Below are positions 18,307 through 25,694 of a DNA stretch of 64,000 bases, in pieces. The stretch's first letter is position 1, and every line of letters starts with the position of its first letter. A model generated the notes under the pieces. It was given only the letters and a program-made list of their open reading frames with translations, ran no database searches and was not told the origin of the DNA. The stretch is taken from NCBI GenBank assembly GCA_045604965.1, contig JAZUPB010000059.1, positions 62,001 through 126,000 on the forward strand. The letters are read 5' to 3'. Made by a program: the position numbers and the translations under genes. This stretch comes from JAISGQ01 sp045604965 (GTDB lineage Bacteria > Bacillota > Clostridia > Oscillospirales > Acutalibacteraceae).

Positions 18307-19290
18307 TCAATCGGTCACAAGGTCGAGACCGTATGCAATTGCATAGTTTTCGATGCAGTCGGGAACATTGGAACGCAGGGACGAAGAGCTTGCATAATAA
18401 CGAAGCTCGCCGGTATCGTCATTTTCGTTGTAGATACCTACACATACTTTACCGTCGGAAGAACAGAGAACCATACAGTTGCCCTCATACTTGAGCTGGT
18501 ACTGATACTTTATCATCCCTGTTTCCTTATCGACCATAATGCCCTTGCCGTTCTTATCGGTCTGATATTCGGAACTGCTTTGGGAGATGCCCATATTGTC
18601 TCCCTCGGAAAGCAGCTTTTTAAGCAGAGAGTAATCGTCCTTGCTCATTATCTTTGAAAGAGCGGAACGGGTGGAGGAAGCGTTTATGATGTTAGCGTCA
18701 TAATCGGAATCCTCCTCATCGGTATAGGTGGGCTCACCTGTTATGTATTTTCCGTTAGCGGCTTTGAGACCTGAAAGAGTAATGCTTTTTGAACCACACT
18801 CAAATTTCAGCACATTGCCGTCATAATTCCACTGAGCGGTGGTTTCACCTACAAACTCCGCATTGCCTGCGTATTTTGTATCGGGAAGTGAAAGCGAAAA
18901 TTCAAAGCCCTCGTCATCCTGATTTATTATTTTAAGCTTTGCGGCATTTGAGGACTCAACATTGGTGCGGTTGTAGGTTCCGTCGAGGTCCTCTACAGTA
19001 ACGATGAACTCAGGTTCACTCTCGGTGGGTTCGCTTTCAGTGGGCTCACTTTCGGTGGGATCCTGAATATCGGGCTCACTGACCTCATCCTCAATTTCAT
19101 CGGAGACATCGGAGGCAACTGCCGACGGCTTGTCGGAAGAGCCTGTCTCCTGTGAGGGTTTGCTCTTTTCAGCAGAATTGACAAGTATGATAATAAGCGC
19201 TACGCCGATAAGTATTACAAGCAGAGCGCCCAGAGACTTCATATCAAATCCGCCGCTGTCATAGCTGTTTTTCCTTTTTCTGTTTGCCAT
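18307..19290 (-). CDS. Membrane-anchored protein with Ser/Asp/Glu-rich linker
   Basis: The 327-residue product has a short basic N-terminus, one membrane helix (about 20-40), an acidic linker with three PTESE units, and a mostly beta-type outer region of about 230 residues. No family is recognised. The outer region appears to contain two similar halves, the second with DKETGMIKYQYQLKYEG. ATG is preceded by GGAGG. It sits between the Nudix gene and the SD-tail membrane gene in one operon. The function is unknown; an outward-facing sensor or wall-associated protein is possible. Confidence 0.78.
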   Translation of the reverse strand: MANRKRKNSYDSGGFDMKSLGALLVILIGVALIIILVNSAEKSKPSQETGSSDKPSAVASDVSDEIEDEVSEPDIQDPTESEPTESEPTESEPEFIVTVEDLDGTYNRTNVESSNAAKLKIINQDDEGFEFSLSLPDTKYAGNAEFVGETTAQWNYDGNVLKFECGSKSITLSGLKAANGKYITGEPTYTDEEDSDYDANIINASSTRSALSKIMSKDDYSLLKKLLSEGDNMGISQSSSEYQTDKNGKGIMVDKETGMIKYQYQLKYEGNCMVLCSSDGKVCVGIYNENDDTGELRYYASSSSLRSNVPDCIENYAIAYGLDLVTD

Positions 19291-19311
19291 AATATCCTCC
19301 GAATTTCTCTT

Positions 19312-19878
19312 TTATGATCTTTTATACAAGCCTTGTTCTATGGCGCATTTCAGAATAAGCGTCTGGGATTTTGAATCTTTGATTTCGCCGCTGAGAACTA
19401 GGTCAACAGCCTTTTCGAGAGGAATAAACTCTGCGTTCAGGAATTCATCATCGTCAAGATTCTGTTCGCCGACAGAGCCGTCCACTTCGCAGGAATACAG
19501 ATGTATGATCTCATTTACATAGCCAGGTGAAGGATAAAGCTTTCCCATGCTGTGCCAGTTTTTTCCTTCTGCTCCGACCTCTTCCTTCAGCTCGCGTTTT
19601 ATGGCATCATCAGGCTGTTCGCCTTTTTCGAGCTTTCCTGCAGGAAGCTCAAGCACAGTTTCGCCGTAGGCGTAGCGGAACTGACGCACTACCGCTATCT
19701 CGCCATTTTCATTGATAGCGGCAACACACACTCCGCCGTTGTGATCAATGACCTCTCGTACAGAAGTTGAGCCGTTTGGAAGACTGACCTCATCAACGTG
19801 AACAGAAATGACCCGTCCGCTAAATATATCACTGCGTGAAACAGTGGTTTCCCTCATTTCTTTTTCGGAATATGCCAT
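19312..19878 (-). CDS. nudF: Nudix hydrolase, ADP-ribose pyrophosphatase type
   Basis: The product, 188 residues from ATG 19878, carries a complete Nudix box: Gly, then E-x7-RELKEEVGA, with the three catalytic Glu residues that bind magnesium. The upstream LPAGK and the downstream Pro-Gly motif (PSPGYVNE) match ADP-ribose pyrophosphatases, which split ADP-ribose into AMP and ribose 5-phosphate. ATG 19878 is chosen because AGGAGGTG lies eight bases upstream; a GTG nine bases earlier overlaps that site. First gene of a three-gene operon with two membrane proteins of unknown role. Confidence 0.92.
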   Translation of the reverse strand: MAYSEKEMRETTVSRSDIFSGRVISVHVDEVSLPNGSTSVREVIDHNGGVCVAAINENGEIAVVRQFRYAYGETVLELPAGKLEKGEQPDDAIKRELKEEVGAEGKNWHSMGKLYPSPGYVNEIIHLYSCEVDGSVGEQNLDDDEFLNAEFIPLEKAVDLVLSGEIKDSKSQTLILKCAIEQGLYKRS

Positions 19879-19909
19879 TATAAGCACCTCCTGAATAAAG
19901 CTGAATATT

Positions 19910-19938
19910 ATTTTATCACAAAACCACAGTTATGTAAA
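19910..19938 (-). promoter_or_regulatory. Promoter of the nudF operon
   Basis: On the minus strand TTTACA, a 17-base spacer and TAAAAT, with TGA just before the -10 (extended -10). Confidence 0.7.
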
Positions 19939-20063
19939 GTGAATTGAGCGAGTTTTCAAAACACAACAAAGAAGAAAAAGGTGAATAAAATGAGGAAATA
20001 GAAAAGTTTTATGTACAGCTTTTCAAAATAATTAAAAATGTATTTTTAAGTCCGAAAAATGTC

Positions 20064-20091
20064 TTTACATAAAAGGAGCATATGATATAAT
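20064..20091 (+). promoter_or_regulatory. Promoter of the HD-GYP gene
   Basis: TTTACA (20064-20069), 16-base spacer and TATAAT (20086-20091) preceded by TGA, an extended -10. Confidence 0.72.
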
Positions 20092-20157
20092 TAAGAAGTA
20101 ATATAAAGTTTATTAACTGAGGGAAGATATTTTAAAATATAAAAGGAGGATTTGCGG

Positions 20158-21669
20158 ATGATGAAAGAGTCACGATTCCGTACGGTTATGGCGTATGGAA
20201 TCATAGTAATGACTTTGATTTTTATGATCTTTCTTTTGATCTACCACGTTGAACATTCTCCGGCAAACTATGTAGACGTTGAGTTCAATGATACGGAGCA
20301 AAGCTACGAGGAGATAAGCTACGGAATAAAAATGAAGTCCCGTGTAGGTCAGGGCTGGTGGGAACCACTGGGAGGAGATATCAAATATTTCGGAATCTGC
20401 TACGATGCGGATTTGATAAACAACTCCGAAGTAAATCTCACCAACTGGTCTGTTTCATTTGAGATGCCGAAGAACGGTGTAATAACTGAGCTTTGGAATG
20501 CAGATTGGAAGGAAGAGGACGGAAAGGTCACTATTTCTCCTCTTTCCTATAACACGGTAATCGAAGCAGGGACAAGAGAGACATTCGGATTTGTGCTTTA
20601 TACTCCGAAGCCTGCAGGTGAATTTACAAAATTTAACCTCACAGCAACAAAACTCAGAAAGGTTACCGATGAAGTGCTGTTCTGGGTACTTGTGCTGGCG
20701 GTATTCACTGTTCTTGTCGTTATGATAACAAATATCGCAGCTTCTATAAGATACAGAAATATCCGTAAAAGATATCAGATGTGGCAGTCTCTTACAGAAG
20801 AGTCTATGAGAACGGTTGCTAACACCATAGACGCAAAGGATGAATACACATCCGGACACTCCTATCGTGTGGCGGTTATTTCCCGTATGCTGGCAAAGAA
20901 AGCAGGACTTTCGAAAACTGAGCAGGAAAATATCTACTATATGGGCTTGCTCCACGATATAGGCAAGATCGGAATTGCAAACACTACTCTTAATAAAAAC
21001 GGCAAGCTGTCGGAAGAAGAGTGGGAGCAGGTAAAGCGTCATCCTGCAATGGGCGGAGATATCCTGAAGGATATAACTTCAATTCCCGATATAGAACACG
21101 GTGCACGATACCACCACGAGCGGTGGGACGGCAAGGGCTACGGCGAAGGCAAAAAGGGCGAAGAAATACCTCTTGTTGCACGAATCATATGTGTCGCCGA
21201 TGCATACGATGCTATGTCCACTGCAAGATGCTACAGAGATAAATTCGAAAATGACAGGATAATCAAGGAACTCAGAGATTGTTCAGGTACTCAGTTTGAC
21301 CCGAGTCTGACTCCGTATATGATAGAGCTCATTGAGTCCGGAGAGGTCAGCTTTGAAGGAACGGAGCTTCAGACAAGAAACCATCCGAAATTGACAAGTG
21401 GAGAAGAAGAACCTGAATACAGGGGCAGAACCTCCACTGCGCTGGCTTTGATGTTTGCTATGCTCAGCCTGATCCCTGTTTACGGTGTGTTCTTTGCTGT
21501 TTTCGCTGTTTTCTTTGGAATAAGAGCAGTTGTTATCGGTAAAAGAAAGCTCGGTGTTCTTTCTCTGATAATCACAGGAATAGGAATTGTATTCACTGCA
21601 GCACTTCTTGTTTTCAACAACGAGCTTCTCGGTCAGGTACAGGAAGCTATCAGGTCGATATTAGGATAA
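20158..21669 (+). CDS. CBM2-like sensor fused to HD-GYP phosphodiesterase
   Basis: The 503-residue product, from ATG 20158 with GGAGG eight bases upstream, has this order: membrane helix (about 10-30), an extracytoplasmic domain (about 55-160), a second helix (about 175-198), an HD-GYP domain (about 220-400), and two to three C-terminal helices resembling DUF4190 (about 427-500). The outer domain has NWSVSFEMP, the core ELWNADW and YNTVIEAG, and FGF motifs typical of family 2 cellulose-binding modules. The HD-GYP domain has HDIGK (His266, Asp267) and HHERWDGKGYG, so GYP reads GYG. HD-GYP enzymes hydrolyse cyclic di-GMP. The likely role is to lower or sense cyclic di-GMP in response to a polysaccharide. 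The architecture is read directly; the ligand is inference. Confidence 0.88.
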   Translation: MMKESRFRTVMAYGIIVMTLIFMIFLLIYHVEHSPANYVDVEFNDTEQSYEEISYGIKMKSRVGQGWWEPLGGDIKYFGICYDADLINNSEVNLTNWSVSFEMPKNGVITELWNADWKEEDGKVTISPLSYNTVIEAGTRETFGFVLYTPKPAGEFTKFNLTATKLRKVTDEVLFWVLVLAVFTVLVVMITNIAASIRYRNIRKRYQMWQSLTEESMRTVANTIDAKDEYTSGHSYRVAVISRMLAKKAGLSKTEQENIYYMGLLHDIGKIGIANTTLNKNGKLSEEEWEQVKRHPAMGGDILKDITSIPDIEHGARYHHERWDGKGYGEGKKGEEIPLVARIICVADAYDAMSTARCYRDKFENDRIIKELRDCSGTQFDPSLTPYMIELIESGEVSFEGTELQTRNHPKLTSGEEEPEYRGRTSTALALMFAMLSLIPVYGVFFAVFAVFFGIRAVVIGKRKLGVLSLIITGIGIVFTAALLVFNNELLGQVQEAIRSILG

Positions 21670-21680
21670 CCGAATAAATT

Positions 21681-21716
21681 AAAACAGCACCGCAGGTTCT
21701 GCGGCGCTGTTTTTTA
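21681..21716. terminator. Terminator between convergent genes
   Basis: AAAACAGC-A-CCGCAG pairs with CTGCGG-C-GCTGTTTT around GTT with one mismatch, followed by a T run. Confidence 0.8.
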
Positions 21717-21730
21717 TAAAATAATATCTG

Positions 21731-22594
21731 CTATGCTGTCTTTTTTGAATCACTGCGGATAAACATAATAAGTGCTGCGGCCATAAACAGGGAAAATACA
21801 GCAAAGATAACTGCACCGACCAGCGCAAAGCGTTCTCTGAATACATCGGAGACGATCTGGGAATACGATGTGGAGGGGAGTATTCCGTCGGCGACAGACA
21901 TTATATTACTGCCGATAAGGAGCATTGATATACCGGTTATGCCGAATACTCCGGCACAGCAGAAGTAGCCGAGTCTTCCTCTGATCAGAAGAATAAGCAC
22001 AAGCATATGAATGACAGCACCGACTATGCATATGACCTTAAGGTCGCCGAAAAGGAATCGTATGGTAGAGATGACTTCCGGCTCTTCGTCGAATGCCTCG
22101 AAGGCATTGGCTACCGATTCATTAAATCTGGCGGTGTAAGTGGGAAGCTTTACGGAAAGATAATCCTCAAGCTCGCCCTCGGAAATGCTGTTGTCGGAGG
22201 TATAATTGGCAACAGCGCAGAGATAATTGCGGACAAGCTCTTCGCTGACTTCTGTATATTCCTCTCCGTAAAGAAGATATCTGGAGCTGCCGGTGAAGAT
22301 ATCTGCAAAGAGTGCCGAGGCTTCAGGCAGACTATATATTTTGCTCAATTCGATATTCTCGGTGTTTGCGCCAAATTCAGCGGCTGTGTTTTCTGCATCC
22401 AGTTCAAAGTCTTTGTTTATTGATAGCTCGGCTGAATGCATAAGCGAAGCAAAGGAATCGGAGGACTCCAGAGCCTTTTGCACGTTCTGCTCATCAAAGC
22501 TGAGATCAACTGCAAAAAGCACCGAGCCTAAAACCATATAAACAAGCATAACAACTGTTATTATTACAGTGAATATAATTCTTACAGCCTTCAT
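21731..22594 (-). CDS. Four-helix membrane protein of unknown function
   Basis: The 287-residue product has one N-terminal helix (about 5-28), an outer region of about 150 residues, and three further helices (about 188-285). No family recognised. The outer part is acidic and helical, with SLPEASALF and LLYGEEYTEV segments. ATG has AAGGAGA nine bases upstream and a promoter at 22635-22663. It is a single gene, convergent with the HD-GYP receptor. The topology, one helix plus a large outer loop plus a three-helix bundle, suggests a sensory or transport-accessory protein, with no direct evidence. Confidence 0.8.
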   Translation of the reverse strand: MKAVRIIFTVIITVVMLVYMVLGSVLFAVDLSFDEQNVQKALESSDSFASLMHSAELSINKDFELDAENTAAEFGANTENIELSKIYSLPEASALFADIFTGSSRYLLYGEEYTEVSEELVRNYLCAVANYTSDNSISEGELEDYLSVKLPTYTARFNESVANAFEAFDEEPEVISTIRFLFGDLKVICIVGAVIHMLVLILLIRGRLGYFCCAGVFGITGISMLLIGSNIMSVADGILPSTSYSQIVSDVFRERFALVGAVIFAVFSLFMAAALIMFIRSDSKKTA

Positions 22595-22634
22595 TTTTAT
22601 TCTCCTTTATTAAAGAAACTGCGGCCTTTTTAAG

Positions 22635-22663
22635 ATAATAACATTAATTAAATTCAATGGCAA
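22635..22663 (-). promoter_or_regulatory. Promoter of the four-helix protein gene
   Basis: Minus-strand TTGCCA, 17-base spacer and TATTAT. Confidence 0.6.
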
Positions 22664-22712
22664 TCTTTTTTGACGGCATTTATGAATTTTATATCAGAGA
22701 TGTGACAGCTTG

Positions 22713-22742
22713 TTGAATTTGCGGTGCGGCGTATGGTAAAAT
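22713..22742 (+). promoter_or_regulatory. Promoter of the thioredoxin reductase-like gene
   Basis: TTGAAT (22713-22718), 18-base spacer, TAAAAT (22737-22742) preceded by TGG (extended -10). Confidence 0.65.
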
Positions 22743-22767
22743 ACTAAAAAACGAAAAGGAACAGAAT

Positions 22768-23622
22768 ATGAAAACAGATGTTGCAATAATCGGTGCAGGC
22801 CCTGCAGGCGTATCTGCGGCGATAAACCTTAAAATGCGCGGTGCGGATATAATGCTTTTTGGTGACGGAATGAGCGAAAAGGTGCGCCGCAGCGAGCTTA
22901 TTGGCAATTATCCGGGAATACCCTCTGTCACAGGACCGGAGCTTGCAGAAAAGTATAATGAGCATCTCAGAACTCTTGGGATAGGGATAACAGAAGATAT
23001 GATAACCGCAGTGTACAATATGGACGGCAGCTTTTTCCTGCTTGGAAAGGACGCTCAATATGAGGCGAAGTGCGTTATCATTGCGACAGGTGTGCAGGTG
23101 GGAAAACAGACCGATGGCGAAGCGAGACTGCTTGGCAATGGTGTGTCCTACTGTGCTACCTGCGACGGAATGCTTTACAAAGGCAAAAGAATAGCGGTGC
23201 TGTGCGACAGCCCGGAGCTTGAGCACGAGGTTGATTACCTTGCCGATATAGCCGAAAAGGTATATTATCTGCCCATATTCAAGGGTGCAAAGGCAGAGGC
23301 GGAAAATATCGAGTATCTCAAGGCAGGATTCAGAAGCGTCAACGGAGATATGAGAGTGCGCTCCCTTACTCTTACGAACGGCGAGGAAATCGAGGTCGAT
23401 GGAGTATTCCTTCTGAAAAAGTGTCTCCCTCCAGATGCGCTTCTTAGAGGTCTTGAATTAAACGACGGACATATTGCGGTAAACCGCAGTATGGAGACAA
23501 ATATTGAGGGCTGCTTTGCGGCAGGAGACTGCACAGGCAGGCCGTATCAGCTTGCAAAGGCTGTGGGAGAAGGTAATGTGGCGGCACATTCTGCCCTTGA
23601 AAAGCTGGCAGTGAAGCTTTGA
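22768..23622 (+). CDS. Thioredoxin reductase-like flavoprotein lacking the usual NADPH motif
   Basis: The 284-residue product has an FAD-binding GAGPAG at its N-terminus, the redox-active CATC (Cys129, Cys132) in the TrxB position, and the C-terminal FAD motif GCFAAGDCTGRPYQLAKA. Overall this is the TrxB fold, somewhat shorter than the usual 300-315. The second nucleotide-binding domain should read GxGxxA followed by basic residues that hold NADPH. Here it reads IAVLCDSPELEHEVDYLA, with no glycine-rich loop. Clostridia contain ferredoxin-dependent flavin thioredoxin reductases with exactly this loss, so ferredoxin may be the donor; this is inference. No thioredoxin gene is adjacent. The partner is unknown. 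Confidence 0.88.
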   Translation: MKTDVAIIGAGPAGVSAAINLKMRGADIMLFGDGMSEKVRRSELIGNYPGIPSVTGPELAEKYNEHLRTLGIGITEDMITAVYNMDGSFFLLGKDAQYEAKCVIIATGVQVGKQTDGEARLLGNGVSYCATCDGMLYKGKRIAVLCDSPELEHEVDYLADIAEKVYYLPIFKGAKAEAENIEYLKAGFRSVNGDMRVRSLTLTNGEEIEVDGVFLLKKCLPPDALLRGLELNDGHIAVNRSMETNIEGCFAAGDCTGRPYQLAKAVGEGNVAAHSALEKLAVKL

Positions 23623-23630
23623 TTGCTCCC

Positions 23631-23659
23631 TTGACTTAAACCCTGTTATCTTATATAAT
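23631..23659 (+). promoter_or_regulatory. Consensus promoter of the lipoprotein gene
   Basis: TTGACT (23631-23636), 17-base spacer, TATAAT (23654-23659). Confidence 0.85.
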
Positions 23660-23700
23660 AATCGGGCGAGAAAATTCATAAGTTGAAGAGGTATAATAAA

Positions 23701-24342
23701 ATGAAGAAGATAATCATTGCAATTCTGCTTGTTATGTCGCTGCTTGCAGTTGCAGGCTGTGCAAAGAAAGAGGAAGAAAAGACCCCTGATGCATCTGCAT
23801 CTGATGTAGTATCCGGCGGCGATGCAGTTTCCGATACCGATCCTGCTCCTGATGGATTTGTAAGTTATGAGATAGGCGATCTTTACTTCTACTATCCCGA
23901 AAATGCAGTTGTTTCCGTTTCTGAGACAGATGCTTTTTCTGCAAGCGCAGATGCAGCAACAGGTGCAAACTTTGCTATCACCAAGTCCAAGGCAGTAGAT
24001 ATGAAAGCAGAAGAGCTCGACAAAGCAGCTCTTGATAAGATCGGTCAGAAATCCGCTAAAAAGCTCCAGGAGCTTTTCGGTGAGAGTGCAGTTGTATCTT
24101 ACAGCTATAAAGCTCACGGCCCTGTTTTTGACGGCAAGGGAGTGTATTTTGCATTTGATGTTCCTGTAGTATACGCAGGTCACGAGTCCACCCAGTCTCT
24201 CAGCTATTATCAGATCTATATCGGCAAGGGCAAGGATCTCTATATGGCAACATTTGCAACCAATACTCTGTTTGATGAGGATGCAGAGACTTATTTTGCA
24301 GAGGTTATAGAAAGCCTCGAGCTCAAAGCAGAAGCTGAATAA
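23701..24342 (+). CDS. Small surface lipoprotein, function unknown
   Basis: The 213-residue product begins with a lipoprotein signal (LLAVAGC, Cys about 20), then an Asp/Ser-rich linker with SASD and VSDTD, then a domain of about 160 residues beginning EIGDLYFYYPENAVV. The domain pattern, with a late YYQIYIGKGKDLYMATF strand and a C-terminal helix, resembles PsbP/DUF1795-type small lipoprotein folds, a weak match. I use ATG 23701 because GAAGAGG lies nine bases before it; a TTG at 23683 would put that site inside the gene. It has its own promoter and terminator. Confidence 0.85.
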   Translation: MKKIIIAILLVMSLLAVAGCAKKEEEKTPDASASDVVSGGDAVSDTDPAPDGFVSYEIGDLYFYYPENAVVSVSETDAFSASADAATGANFAITKSKAVDMKAEELDKAALDKIGQKSAKKLQELFGESAVVSYSYKAHGPVFDGKGVYFAFDVPVVYAGHESTQSLSYYQIYIGKGKDLYMATFATNTLFDEDAETYFAEVIESLELKAEAE

Positions 24343-24350
24343 AATATGGC

Positions 24351-24383
24351 AAACGGCAGAGCATGAAAGCTCTGCCGTTTTAA
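24351..24383 (+). terminator. Terminator of the lipoprotein gene
   Basis: AAACGGCAGAGC and GCTCTGCCGTTT around six bases, followed by T. Confidence 0.85.
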
Positions 24384-24406
24384 AATTATGTGGGGCAATA
24401 AAACTC

Positions 24407-24435
24407 TTGATTTTACATCGGGTATGGTTTATAAT
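24407..24435 (+). promoter_or_regulatory. Promoter of tRNA-Leu
   Basis: TTGATT (24407-24412), 17-base spacer, TATAAT (24430-24435), 20 bases before the mature tRNA. Confidence 0.8.
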
Positions 24436-24455
24436 AATCAGCGTTGCAAATATGC

Positions 24456-24542
24456 GCCGGTGTGATGGAATTGGCAGACGTGCGGGACTCAAAATCCCGT
24501 GGTAGCGATACCGTGTGGGTTCGACCCCCACCACCGGCACCA
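24456..24542 (+). tRNA. tRNA-Leu, anticodon CAA
   Basis: The 87-base gene folds as a class II tRNA. The acceptor stem GCCGGTG pairs with CACCGGC, followed by A and an encoded CCA. The anticodon stem CGGGA/TCCCG carries the loop CTCAAAA, giving CAA, which reads UUG. A long variable arm (TGGTAGCGATACC) and the T arm with GGTTCGACCCC follow. An open frame starting upstream and passing through it is not real. Confidence 0.97.
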
Positions 24543-24547
24543 GAACG

Positions 24548-24591
24548 ACAAATCCGAACTCTGTATCAATTGGTGATGGGTTCGGATTTGT
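24548..24591 (+). terminator. Hairpin after tRNA-Leu
   Basis: Perfect 12-bp arms ACAAATCCGAAC and GTTCGGATTTGT around a 20-base loop; the T run after it is imperfect, so it may serve as terminator or processing signal. Confidence 0.6.
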
Positions 24592-24617
24592 TGATTATTG
24601 AGGGAAGTGAAGCATAC

Positions 24618-24654
24618 AAAACTCAGGTCTGCTTTTTGCAGTGCAGACGGTTTT
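24618..24654 (+). promoter_or_regulatory. Hairpin in the leader of the zinc-ribbon gene
   Basis: AAAAC...GTCTGC pairs with GCAGAC...GTTTT, ending in a TTTT stretch 30 bases before the next start. It could be a second terminator or an attenuator. Nothing further can be said. Confidence 0.4.
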
Positions 24655-24683
24655 GTGAATCCAATTGTAAAGGGGAAGCAATT

Positions 24684-25249
24684 ATGGCAAAGGAAATTAT
24701 GGTAAAAGTCTGTTCTAAATGCGGCATTGCAAACCCCGAAAAAGCGGAAGAGTGCGAGGCTTGCGGAGCCGAACTTGGCGAACCGATTACAAACAAAGAG
24801 GCGAAAAAGCTCAGCAAACAGATAGCAAAGAAAAATGAAAAATTTAAAAATGCCATTGCCGCTGAAAAGTTCGGCGGTCAGGATGAGGAAGATCCTATCG
24901 ATATTCCCGTGACACCTGCCCACATAGTCATTGGTGTGATCGGATGCCTTGCGGCGGTGTGCGAAATTGTAATTATGGTGCTTTCTAATAAGCTGTTTCC
25001 TGAATACACGTACGAAATGATGCTTGGCGGTATAGGCGCTCTGGTACTGCTTGCCGTCGCCATACTCGATTGCTTTATGCCGAGCATGATGTGGACGCTC
25101 GGTCATTATATGGATCGGTTTACTACAAGGAAATGCCAAGACCTTCGGACGTCAGTGTTGTGCTTCAGATGATCAGCAGTGTGCTCCTTATTCTGATAGG
25201 CGCTGCCTTAATAACTATGCAGATACTGCTCGCCTGCGGTATTCTGTAA
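24684..25249 (+). pseudogene. Zinc-ribbon membrane protein gene with a one-base frameshift
   Basis: From ATG 24684, with AAGGGGAAG upstream, the frame gives a zinc ribbon (Cys-x2-Cys and Cys-x2-Cys: VCSKCG and CEACGAE), a lysine-rich segment, and two membrane helices, up to a stop at 25172. The last 14 residues of that frame look random. Shifting the frame at the TTT of 25119-25121, as if one T were missing, continues smoothly from MDRF into YYKEMPRPSD and a third membrane helix (LQMISSVLLILIGAALI), ending at TAA 25247-25249. The restored protein would be about 188 residues. Either the gene is broken, the assembly lacks a base, or the T run is slippery. Upstream frame continuity through the tRNA is accidental. 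Confidence 0.8.
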
Positions 25250-25300
25250 TTGAGTACAAAGCGTTTTACTTAATAAAATTCAATTTGAAGAGGGTTCAGA

Positions 25301-25633
25301 ATGGCAATTACAATAAATATTTATTACATGGGAAGCAAAGGCAGTGCGCGAAAGTTTGCAGAAGAAATGATTTCGAGCGGTATTGTCAGTGAGATACGCG
25401 CAGAAGAGGGAAACCTTAAATATGAGTATTTCTTCCCTATGGACAATGACGAAACGGTGCTTCTGATTGACAGCTGGACAGATCAGAAAGCGCTGGATGC
25501 TCATCACGATACGCCAATGATGCAGAAAATAATCACTCTGCGCGAGAAATACGATCTGCATATGCAGGTTGAGAGGTATGTTTCCGATGAAGCAGGGATA
25601 CCCGAAAGGGATAAATCCTTCATAAAGAACTGA
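25301..25633 (+). CDS. Antibiotic biosynthesis monooxygenase-like (ABM) protein
   Basis: The 110-residue product matches the small dimeric alpha-beta ABM fold of YgiN-like quinol monooxygenases: MAITINIYY, then an EGNLKYEYFFPMDN strand, LIDSWTDQKALDAHH and a C-terminal PMMQKIITLRE helix. The trio Asn/Tyr, Trp and His-His typical of the family is visible. Family members often act on quinols or haem-like compounds without cofactors; many have no known substrate. Start ATG is preceded by AGAGGG. A strong terminator follows. It is not in an operon with its neighbours. Confidence 0.85.
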   Translation: MAITINIYYMGSKGSARKFAEEMISSGIVSEIRAEEGNLKYEYFFPMDNDETVLLIDSWTDQKALDAHHDTPMMQKIITLREKYDLHMQVERYVSDEAGIPERDKSFIKN

Positions 25634-25645
25634 TTGATACGGATA

Positions 25646-25678
25646 AAAATACACCCGGCAGAAGCCGGGTGTATTTTT
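25646..25678. terminator. Bidirectional terminator
   Basis: AAAATACACCCGGC and GCCGGGTGTATTTTT around AGAA, between convergent genes. Confidence 0.92.
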
Positions 25679-25694
25679 GCTTATCTTAAGAATG

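Noticed and set aside
23458..24540. 360-codon minus-strand frame spanning a flavoprotein end, lipoprotein gene and tRNA
   Set aside because: It crosses two promoters, a terminator and a tRNA, and is antisense to well-supported genes.
24444..24683. N-terminal extension of the zinc-ribbon gene through tRNA-Leu
   Set aside because: It would translate a tRNA and a hairpin; the ATG at 24684 has its own ribosome binding site.
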